Source: an uncultured bacterium (GTDB lineage Bacteria > Cyanobacteriota > Vampirovibrionia > Gastranaerophilales > Gastranaerophilaceae). Taken from it: a stretch of 14,982 nucleotides of DNA. Each line of letters opens with the position of its first letter. The first letter of the stretch is position 1. The DNA is taken from positions 1-14,982 of the forward strand of contig OMVC01000155.1 in assembly GCA_900314375.1 (NCBI GenBank), read 5' to 3'. A model generated the notes under the pieces. The model made no database searches. It was not told the origin of the DNA and saw only the letters and a list, made by a program, of their open reading frames with translations. Made by a program: the position numbers and the translations under genes. Positions 7,359 through 12,924 of the stretch are shown here, piece after piece.

Positions 7359-7760
7359 TTATACTATTCGATTATCTCTGCAGCCGCAAAGAACTTCCGT
7401 TATTTTTTTGAAGGTTTGTAATAGAATATAATTTGGCACATCTTGCCATGGGGTTTCTACATTAATAAGCGCAATATTTCTATCAATGCAAGCTTGTAGA
7501 TTTATGTGAGAATATTCGGACGAACGTGTTGAAATCACTCGCAAGTTTTTGAATCTATCAAGAATTTCATCATTTACTTTTGATGTGGTGAAAACGCTAA
7601 TAGCGTTAGTTTTTTCTATTTCTTCAATCGGAATATGATTTATTGTTTCGTCATTCAACGGGAAATCGTAAAATTTTATATCAAAATTATCCAAATTTGC
7701 TTTTTCAAAATAGTGTTTTTCAAAATCTCTGTAATCAAAAAGCATCATTTTGCAAACCAT
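7359..7760 (-). CDS. stand-alone N-terminal half of a D-2-hydroxyacid dehydrogenase
   Basis: The 133-residue product matches the substrate-binding half of D-lactate-dehydrogenase-type enzymes. It shows MLFDYRDFEKHYFEKAN (6-22), an FxxxxxxDE-like segment around 57-66 and NLRVISTRSSEYSHINLQAC (72-91), the counterpart of the usual 'KLIATRSTGFDHIDL' stretch. It ends after a helix (VPNYILLQTFKKI) just before where the NAD-binding Rossmann domain with GxGxxG should begin. No remnant of that domain lies downstream, because the stop abuts the intact menG/ubiE stop codon. AGGAG at 7772-7768, seven bases before the ATG, supports translation. Without the NAD domain it cannot be a normal dehydrogenase. 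It may be a decayed gene end or a single-domain sensor or partner protein; the intact frame and ribosome site favour expression. Confidence 0.65.
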   Translation of the reverse strand: MVCKMMLFDYRDFEKHYFEKANLDNFDIKFYDFPLNDETINHIPIEEIEKTNAISVFTTSKVNDEILDRFKNLRVISTRSSEYSHINLQACIDRNIALINVETPWQDVPNYILLQTFKKITEVLCGCRDNRIV

Positions 7761-7979
7761 ATTTATTCTCCTATATGTGAATTGTTGATTACATTTTCTA
7801 AAATTTCATTACCTAAAAGTATTAAACAAAAAGCTAAACTAAAAGGGAATGAAAAATAAATTGAAAAATATTATTATTCTATATGTAAGATGATTGAACT
7901 TCGCTCGAGTTACACCGTGACTTTAACGGGCATGCAACATAAATGGGCAAGTTCTTAAGGCGATAATTTTTTTCAGATT

Positions 7980-8050
7980 GCATGACCTGATAAGAATTTT
8001 TCGCCACAAAAGCGGCATGATTTTGTGATGGGTCATGCCCTTTTGTTTTG
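7980..8050 (+). ncRNA. nested hairpin followed by a T-rich run, possible RNA or terminator
   Basis: An outer stem GCATGACC (7980-7987) with GGTCATGC (8031-8038) encloses an inner stem CACAAAA (8005-8011) with TTTTGTG (8021-8027). A short T-rich run (CCTTTTGTTTT) follows. The same downstream arm can also pair with GGGCATG (7928-7934) or GGCATGA (8014-8020). This could be the 3' end of a small RNA, an attenuator or a decayed repeat; no known RNA family was recognised. Confidence 0.35.
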
Positions 8051-8098
8051 AAAAAAATTAATTTGACATGCTTGGAAACCAAGAAAATACGCATATTT

Positions 8099-8113
8099 TT
8101 ACAAAACTTAATA
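8099..8113 (+). repeat. 15-bp direct repeat, copy 1
   Basis: TTACAAAACTTAATA is identical to the copy at 8249-8263. The two starts are exactly 150 bases apart. Confidence 0.6.
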
Positions 8114-8127
8114 CTATATATACACAT

Positions 8128-8155
8128 GCAAAACCATGTCAGCACATGGTTTTGC
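8128..8155. repeat. perfect 12-bp stem-loop
   Basis: GCAAAACCATGT (8128-8139) and ACATGGTTTTGC (8144-8155) are perfect complements around a CAGC loop. It is the most stable structure in this gap. The following TTGATTTC is a poor U-tract, so a simple terminator is doubtful. Confidence 0.6.
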
Positions 8156-8176
8156 TTGATTTCAGGTGGCTTAAAT

Positions 8177-8192
8177 CCATGGCATGACATGG
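8177..8192. repeat. small hairpin CCATG-GCATGA-CATGG
   Basis: A 5-bp stem with a 6-base loop. The nine bases ACATGGTTT (8187-8195) repeat the right arm of the 12-bp stem-loop at 8144-8152, so the two hairpins are related. Confidence 0.4.
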
Positions 8193-8248
8193 TTTCGAGG
8201 GTGTTGAGAAGTGCCTAAAATAAGCGTGGAGTGGGAGTTAGGGGCTTG

Positions 8249-8263
8249 TTACAAAACTTAATA
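8249..8263 (+). repeat. 15-bp direct repeat, copy 2
   Basis: Second copy of TTACAAAACTTAATA. It closes a 135-base interval that holds both CATG hairpins and the G-rich tract. Confidence 0.6.
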
Positions 8264-8279
8264 ACAACATGTATTCCTC

Positions 8280-8307
8280 TTGAAAAATCAGGCTTATTTT
8301 TTATAAT
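8280..8307 (+). promoter_or_regulatory. promoter of the Cys-rich small protein gene
   Basis: TTGAAA (8280-8285), a 16-base spacer and TATAAT (8302-8307). The expected start near 8314 leaves a leader of about 105 bases, long for this window. The leader contains a purine-rich tract (TTTAGGGGAGATG, 8343-8355) flanked by CGAC and GTCG. Confidence 0.55.
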
Positions 8308-8418
8308 TGGTATATAAAGTTGAAAGACATTGATACGACGGCTTTAGGGGAGATGTCGCGAGATATTTCATTGTATTCTTGCGTCTGTTTTAGTTCAGAT
8401 AAGTGGAGATAAAATAAA

Positions 8419-8637
8419 TTGTTTAGAAGTAGAGATATGGGCAGAGCGGTAGCGGTAAGAAGATGGACTGCAACGGCTGTTGAATGTTATAAAAGAGGAT
8501 GCAATTGTGAAGGATGCTATTACAAAGATTTCTTCAGCGGTTCATCCCAAAAATGTCAAATGAAAGCATCCGTATTAGAGTTAGTTAGAGTTATCGGTAC
8601 TCCGGATGTTGAGATACCTCAATTTTTGGCAGAATAG
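8419..8637 (+). CDS. small cysteine-cluster protein, 72 aa
   Basis: A compact basic protein with a tight cysteine group, Cys23-x4-Cys28-x-Cys30-x2-Cys33, plus Cys46, within CYKRGCNCEGCYYKDFF and QKCQMK. The spacing suggests a bound metal or an iron-sulfur cluster. The N-terminus (GRAVAVRRWTATA) and C-terminal helix (ASVLELVRVIGTP) look like conserved parts of a real fold. I do not know its function; the small size, basic helices and metal site would fit a nucleic-acid-binding or regulatory protein, as inference. The start is uncertain. TTG 8419 has GGAG at 8405-8408, ten bases upstream, whereas ATG 8437 (66 aa) has no good ribosome site. It is transcribed alone from a promoter about 105 bases upstream and followed by a hairpin. 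Confidence 0.75.
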   Translation: MFRSRDMGRAVAVRRWTATAVECYKRGCNCEGCYYKDFFSGSSQKCQMKASVLELVRVIGTPDVEIPQFLAE

Positions 8638-8660
8638 TTAATCATATCAGCGCAGGTATT

Positions 8661-8690
8661 GATAATATGATTTTCATATTGTCGTTTCTT
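8661..8690 (+). terminator. terminator-like hairpin after the Cys-rich gene
   Basis: GATAATATGA (8661-8670) pairs with TCATATTGTC (8674-8683) over ten positions with one G-T pair and a TTT loop, followed by GTTTCTT. The stem is AT-rich and the tail imperfect. Confidence 0.45.
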
Positions 8691-8836
8691 ATTAAAATGG
8701 TATTGTTTTTCTGCTGAAAAATTTATTTTGTTACAGTATATAATTCTTCAAATGTTGTGTGCGCGTTTGGTGTTAGCGCGAAAAGCTTGTATTTGCAATA
8801 TATACAACATTGGGGGTTTAAAATTTATCTTATCTG

Positions 8837-8845
8837 TGTTATAAT
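8837..8845 (+). promoter_or_regulatory. extended -10 promoter of hpf
   Basis: TGTTATAAT, with TATAAT at 8840-8845. The expected start near 8852 gives a leader of about 32 bases containing the strong Shine-Dalgarno GGAGG (8873-8877), six bases before the ATG. No -35 is visible. Confidence 0.65.
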
Positions 8846-8883
8846 GAAAAATGCAGGAGATAGTATAAAAATGGAGGTTTCAA

Positions 8884-9261
8884 ATGCATATTCACGTTAA
8901 CGGTAAAAACATCGAAATTACAGATGCAATCAAGGCTTATGTTAAAGAAAAAATCGGTAAAGTTGCAGCTCGTTATGACCAAATTCAAGGTATAGACGTT
9001 ATCCTTACCGTTATTAAAAATCCGTCTGCAGAAGGAAAACATATTGCAGAATTAATTTGTAAAACAAATTCAGGTTCTATTCACAGTGAAGAATCTGCAG
9101 AATCTATGTATGCAAGCATTGATTTGTTGGCAGATAAATTTGCAAGACAAATTACTAAATTCAAAGATAAGAATATTTCTTCAAGCAAAGAATCTATCCG
9201 TGACGTAATTGTTGACAGAGCGGATGATGAAGCTGTTGAAGTAAAAGCTATTGAAGATTAG
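8884..9261 (+). CDS. hpf: ribosome hibernation-promoting factor, short form (HPF/RaiA)
   Basis: Binds the decoding centre of the 30S subunit and holds idle ribosomes in an inactive state during starvation. The 125 residues form the single beta-alpha-beta-beta-beta-alpha domain of the family: MHIHVNGKNIEITDAIKAYVKEKIGKV at the N-terminus (motif split over 1-27), the strands around DVILTVIKN and HIAELICK, and the closing helix with SMYASIDLLADKFARQITKFKDK (93 or so). A short acidic tail follows. The C-terminal dimerisation domain of long HPF, typical of cyanobacterial LrtA and of Firmicutes, is absent, so this protein should act as a short-form HPF/YfiA. It is a single-gene unit with its own extended -10, a strong ribosome site and a strong terminator, fitting a stress-induced, highly translated gene. 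Confidence 0.88.
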   Translation: MHIHVNGKNIEITDAIKAYVKEKIGKVAARYDQIQGIDVILTVIKNPSAEGKHIAELICKTNSGSIHSEESAESMYASIDLLADKFARQITKFKDKNISSSKESIRDVIVDRADDEAVEVKAIED

Positions 9262-9277
9262 TAAATCAGATATTTTT

Positions 9278-9314
9278 AAAAATGACCGCAATTATATTAT
9301 TGCGGTCATTTTTT
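9278..9314. terminator. strong bidirectional intrinsic terminator after hpf
   Basis: AATGACCGCAAT (9281-9292) and ATTGCGGTCATT (9299-9310) form a perfect 12-bp stem with a 6-base loop. Flanking A and T runs extend it to about 15 bp and provide U-tracts on both strands. Confidence 0.9.
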
Positions 9315-9322
9315 GTTATAAT
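9314..9322 (+). promoter_or_regulatory. extended -10 promoter of rsmD, fused to the terminator
   Basis: TGTTATAAT begins at the last T of the terminator tract and ends eight bases before the rsmD ATG. There is no Shine-Dalgarno, so the mRNA would be almost leaderless. Any -35 would lie inside the terminator stem. Confidence 0.65.
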
Positions 9323-9330
9323 GTTTTATT

Positions 9331-9885
9331 ATGAATATAACAGGCGGAAGATATAACAGACAAAAAATTACGGCACCGGATGAGCATATTACCCGTCCGA
9401 CATTGTCTAAAGTTAGAATGAGTATTTTTAATACATTGTCTTCGATGATGGATTTTGAGGGGAAAAGTTTTCTTGATATGTATGCAGGTTCAGGAATTAT
9501 GGGGCTTGAGGCTGTTTCTCGCGGATTTTCAAAACTTGTTGCAATAGAAAATAATAAAAAAGCTTATACGGTTATAAAAAATAATTTTTACAAATACGAA
9601 AAAGAAAATAATATAAAACTGTTTTTCGGTGACTGTCAAAAGGTTTGCACCAAATTGGCGGATAAATTTGATGTAATTTATATTGATCCGCCGTATTTTT
9701 CGGGTGTTTATGAAAAAAGTTTGGAGTCTGTAAAACATTTGTCAAACGGTGTCATAATTTTGGAGCATGTTTTGGAATTATCCGGCAATAAGAACAATAC
9801 TATTTTGTTATCAGACGAATTTGATATACTTAAACAGAAAAAATATGCAGATAAATTTATAACATTTTTAAAGTATAATAATTGA
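9331..9885 (+). CDS. rsmD: 16S rRNA (guanine-966-N2)-methyltransferase RsmD
   Basis: Methylates G966 of 16S rRNA during late 30S assembly, using SAM. Seen in the sequence: the N-terminal MNITGGRYNRQKI (1-13) and TRPTLSKVRMSIFN (21-34), both diagnostic of RsmD; SAM motif LDMYAGSGIMGLEA (48-61); the acidic ribose ligand in AIENN (71-75); and the amino-methyltransferase catalytic motif DPPY (119-122). At 184 residues the length is normal. The frequent partner coaD is not next to it here; the following gene is a heptosyltransferase, 12 bases downstream and probably co-transcribed. It starts right behind the hpf terminator with an extended -10 and no ribosome site. Confidence 0.9.
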   Translation: MNITGGRYNRQKITAPDEHITRPTLSKVRMSIFNTLSSMMDFEGKSFLDMYAGSGIMGLEAVSRGFSKLVAIENNKKAYTVIKNNFYKYEKENNIKLFFGDCQKVCTKLADKFDVIYIDPPYFSGVYEKSLESVKHLSNGVIILEHVLELSGNKNNTILLSDEFDILKQKKYADKFITFLKYNN

Positions 9886-9897
9886 AGCGAGAAGAAT

Positions 9898-10941
9898 ATG
9901 ACAGAGAAAAAGAAAAAAGTTTTACTGATAAAATTATCGTCATTGGGGGATGTTATTTTTAATGTTCCTTTGGCAAATGCTTTGAAAGATGCAGGATATG
10001 AGGTTACTTGGCTTGTTTCCGAAAAAGGAATAGATATTGTTAAAAATAATCCTTGTGTAGATAATGCTATACTTGTTCCTATGAAAGTTTGGAAAAAGCG
10101 CGGTCCGTCATTGGAAAGTTTTAAAGAGTATTTGACTATATTAAAACAATTAAGAAAAGAGAAATTTGATATTGCGATAGATTCTCAAATGATGTTAAAA
10201 AGTCTTTATTGGATGTTGTTTTGCGGAGCAAAACGAAGAATAATTTCAAAAGAAGGGCGTGAACTATCACTTTTAGGCGGAAATGAATGGATAGATAATA
10301 TTTCATATAAACCGGATTCCCCTATTGTTATGAACTACTTACGATATGCAAACTATTTGGGGATTGAAGTAAAGCCTGAAGATATAAAAGTTACCCTGCC
10401 TCAAAGAACAGAAGAACAAATTGAAAAAGTAAATGAATTATTATCTCAAACGGATAAATCCAAAAAGACGATAGTAATTTCGCCGGCAACTACTTGGGGT
10501 AACAAGCATTGGGATAAAGATAATTGGAAAAACCTTATTGATAAATTATCTTACAAATATAATCTTGTTTATACGGGCGGACCTGACAATAACGAATTGA
10601 TAGAATATATTTCAAACGGATGCGGAATAAATCTTGCAGGAAAAACAAATATTTTGGAACTTGCGGAGGTCTTTTCAAGAGCAGATTTAGTATTATCACC
10701 TGATTCGGGCAGTGCGCATTTGGCTTGGGCAACAAGAAACCCTAAAGTTATTGCGATATTTACCTGTACACCAAAAGAAGTTCTTGGACCGTTGGGCGCA
10801 AAAGATAAATATGTTTCACTAGGTGGGGTAGGACTATCTTGCCAGCCTTGTTTCAAGCGTAAATGCAAATTTAAAACGAATGAATGTACATATTCACCAA
10901 GTGTTGAAAATGTTTTGGAAGTTATTGAGCAAATGCTTTAG
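9898..10941 (+). CDS. ADP-heptose:LPS heptosyltransferase family protein (GT9)
   Basis: Transfers a heptose-type sugar to the inner core of lipopolysaccharide on the cytoplasmic face of the inner membrane. The GT-B fold is shown by the N-terminal VLLIKLSSLGDVIFNVP (8-24), in which Asp18 corresponds to the conserved catalytic-site Asp of WaaC and WaaF. The second domain opens at ISPATTWGNKHWDKDNW (194-210), and the donor site is PDSGSAHLAWA (268-278) with Asp269 and His274. Overall it looks most like heptosyltransferase I (WaaC). Near the end Cys315, Cys318, Cys323 and Cys330 form a CxxC-x4-C-x6-C group seen in many GT9 proteins. The acceptor and the exact sugar cannot be told. It lies 12 bases after rsmD and probably shares its transcript; the ribosome site (AGAAG near 9890) is weak. 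Confidence 0.88.
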   Translation: MTEKKKKVLLIKLSSLGDVIFNVPLANALKDAGYEVTWLVSEKGIDIVKNNPCVDNAILVPMKVWKKRGPSLESFKEYLTILKQLRKEKFDIAIDSQMMLKSLYWMLFCGAKRRIISKEGRELSLLGGNEWIDNISYKPDSPIVMNYLRYANYLGIEVKPEDIKVTLPQRTEEQIEKVNELLSQTDKSKKTIVISPATTWGNKHWDKDNWKNLIDKLSYKYNLVYTGGPDNNELIEYISNGCGINLAGKTNILELAEVFSRADLVLSPDSGSAHLAWATRNPKVIAIFTCTPKEVLGPLGAKDKYVSLGGVGLSCQPCFKRKCKFKTNECTYSPSVENVLEVIEQML

Positions 10942-10950
10942 GTTACATTA

Positions 10951-10980
10951 TTGCCAAAATGCCAGCTAAAATGATATAAT
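10951..10980 (+). promoter_or_regulatory. promoter of the GGDEF-thiL unit
   Basis: TTGCCA (10951-10956), an 18-base spacer and an extended -10 TGATATAAT ending at 10980. The start near 10987 gives a leader of about 27 bases with AAGGA at 11001-11005, eight bases before the ATG. Confidence 0.65.
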
Positions 10981-11013
10981 AGCTTAACATTTTGTATAGC
11001 AAGGAAAACCTTT

Positions 11014-12921
11014 ATGGGAATATTTGATAAATTTAAAGAAGTAAAGCGTAAGGTATCGGAAGTAGAGAGTAATTTATATAATGAAAAACGAGATTATCTT
11101 GAAATTTATGAACGAAATCTTGAGCTTGAAAAGGAGATAAAAGAGCGCACTAAAGAGTTAAACGATGCTAATAAAAGAATGTTTACTCTCCAGCATATAT
11201 GGGATATGATGAATTCTTCGACCCCGTTAGAAAATGTTTTGGAAGCTATTGTCAATTCAACTCAAGGCGAACTCGGTTATATGCACTGTGTCATTATCAG
11301 AAAATGCGAGGATGAAGACGGAACATTTTTGCGCATTTTAGCACAATCAAAGGATAATTTGATTGAAAGACTGAATAATATTATAGGAGCGCCTTCTATT
11401 CAAACTCGCAGGCTAAATTATGATGATACAAGCATTTTTGCGGATGCATTTAAACAAAAAACAATAATCCAAACACGTTCGCTTGATTTGTCTTTAAAAG
11501 CCGTAATGCCTGAATTGACACAAGATACTGTTGCAAAAGTTTTATCAAATCAACCTGTAAAATCAGTCATAGTCATTCCTTTGTACACACGGGAAAAGGA
11601 ATTTGGCTGGTTCTGCGTATTTTCTTCCCGTGAGGAACTGGCTTCTGCCGAAACGGATTTCTTGGGTTTATTTGCAAAACAAATAGAAATGGCTATTACG
11701 ATTGCGGATTTGTTTCAAGCAGTTCGTGAAGAAGCTGTAACGGATGCGCTTACAGGGTTATATAATCGCAGATATTTTGAAGAATCATTAAATAAAGAAG
11801 TTGCGCGTGCAAAACGCTTGATGCAGCCGTTCTCTGTTATCGGTATAGATTTAGACTACTTGAAAAAAATCAATGATACTTTCGGGCATGCATACGGCGA
11901 TATGGCAATAAAAACTATTGCTGAAATTTTGAAAAGTAATGCCCGTTCAATCGATGTTCCGGCTCGAATTGGCGGGGAAGAATTTGATATTTTATTGCCG
12001 GGGGTTGCATCAGATGGTGCTTTGGCAGCAGCAGAGAGAATTCGTAAATCGATTGAAAATAAGGAAATTGAAACTATCGGACATATTACTGGCAGTTTAG
12101 GGGTGGCAACTTTTTTTGAACATACAGATAATATTGAAGAGCTTTTAGAATTAACCGATCAAGCAATGTATCAATCAAAACGTAACGGCAGAAATCGGGT
12201 TACTCTGGCAAAACCTATAACGGAAACTTCTTGGCAGGAAATTGCAATTAATACATTTCTCGATATTCTTTCAAAAAATCGTGTTCCTCTGGCAAGAAAA
12301 TTGTCAAAAGAATTGTGCTTAAAACTTGAAACTACTGCGCACCAAGGTGAAAATAAACAAGAGTCTTTGTATATGGTTGCCGATATGTTAAGTAAACTCT
12401 ATAACCCTATGCACGAAGCAGGTGTTGTTAAAAATAAAGTCTTAACAGCAGTCAGTCTTGCAAAACGTTTTGACCTGTCAAAAGATGATATAGACAATCT
12501 TCGTGTTGCAATTTTGTTATATGATATCGGAAACCTGATGATATCTCCCGGGTTGTTGCAAAAAGCTACTCCGTTAACGGATGAAGAAAAAGATAAAATA
12601 AAAAACCATCCTGTCATAGCGGCTCAAGAAATTTTGAAACCAATATCCTATGTTCAAGATATTTTACCTATAATTGAACACCACCATGAAAATTGGGACG
12701 GAAGCGGTTATCCGAATAAGATTTCAAAAGACGAAATTCCTTTGACTTCTCAAATAATTTTAATAATTGATGAATATTTTGCGTTAATTGAACCGCGTCC
12801 ATACAGAGCTAAAATGTCATCACGAGATGCCTTAGAGGTTATCAAATCAGATGCGGGCAAAAAATGGAATCATACTTTAGTAAACGAATTTATTTCTCTA
12901 ATTGAGCATGATATAGTTTAA
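11014..12921 (+). CDS. GAF-GGDEF diguanylate cyclase with degenerate HD-GYP domain
   Basis: A soluble signalling protein of 635 residues. Order: coiled coil (about 8-58), a GAF-like sensory domain (about 60-232) and a GGDEF domain opening with TDALTGLYNRRYF (243-255). GGEEF at 320-324 is an intact active-site loop, and RSID (311-314), five residues before it, is an inhibitory I-site, so synthesis of cyclic di-GMP with product feedback is expected. A C-terminal HD-GYP-like domain (about 405-630) keeps HHHENWDGSGYP (556-567) and RPYR (595-598). However, the HD pair reads YD (503-504), the usual following lysine is Asn507, and the upstream metal-binding His is missing. Phosphodiesterase activity is therefore doubtful and the domain may bind ligand or regulate. 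No membrane segment is present. It heads a unit with thiL. Confidence 0.87.
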   Translation: MGIFDKFKEVKRKVSEVESNLYNEKRDYLEIYERNLELEKEIKERTKELNDANKRMFTLQHIWDMMNSSTPLENVLEAIVNSTQGELGYMHCVIIRKCEDEDGTFLRILAQSKDNLIERLNNIIGAPSIQTRRLNYDDTSIFADAFKQKTIIQTRSLDLSLKAVMPELTQDTVAKVLSNQPVKSVIVIPLYTREKEFGWFCVFSSREELASAETDFLGLFAKQIEMAITIADLFQAVREEAVTDALTGLYNRRYFEESLNKEVARAKRLMQPFSVIGIDLDYLKKINDTFGHAYGDMAIKTIAEILKSNARSIDVPARIGGEEFDILLPGVASDGALAAAERIRKSIENKEIETIGHITGSLGVATFFEHTDNIEELLELTDQAMYQSKRNGRNRVTLAKPITETSWQEIAINTFLDILSKNRVPLARKLSKELCLKLETTAHQGENKQESLYMVADMLSKLYNPMHEAGVVKNKVLTAVSLAKRFDLSKDDIDNLRVAILLYDIGNLMISPGLLQKATPLTDEEKDKIKNHPVIAAQEILKPISYVQDILPIIEHHHENWDGSGYPNKISKDEIPLTSQIILIIDEYFALIEPRPYRAKMSSRDALEVIKSDAGKKWNHTLVNEFISLIEHDIV

Positions 12922-12924
12922 TTG

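Larger units (their letters stand above)
7761..8418. other. long non-coding stretch with structured, CATG-rich core
   Basis: I find no convincing gene in these 658 bases. The left part (7773-7910) is plain AT-rich leader and spacer. The core (about 7915-8275) has 12 CATG tetramers, nested hairpins, a perfect 12-bp stem-loop and a 15-bp direct repeat, and its last third (8160-8250) is unusually G-rich on the plus strand. The right part (8280-8418) holds a promoter and leader for the Cys-rich protein. A 103-codon minus-strand frame at 7879-8190 runs through the palindromes, lacks a ribosome site and is not credible. Confidence 0.65.

Noticed and set aside
8128..8165. 12-bp stem-loop as a Rho-independent terminator
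   Set aside because: The bases after the stem (TTGATTTC) are not a U-tract, and no gene ends upstream on the plus strand.
7879..8190. 103-codon minus-strand frame
   Set aside because: Runs straight through the palindromes, has no Shine-Dalgarno and no recognisable protein pattern; probably chance in a structured non-coding region.
8099..8263. CRISPR array from the repeated 15-mer
   Set aside because: Only two copies 150 bases apart, no regular spacers and no cas genes.
7915..8275. Known RNA such as tmRNA, RNase P RNA, 6S RNA or a common riboswitch
   Set aside because: None of the conserved cores I know could be matched by eye.
10569..10868. 99-codon minus-strand frame
   Set aside because: Antisense to the conserved donor site of the heptosyltransferase; no start signal.
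12922..12924. TTG start for thiL
   Set aside because: An ATG follows immediately and gives the normal ThiL N-terminus.
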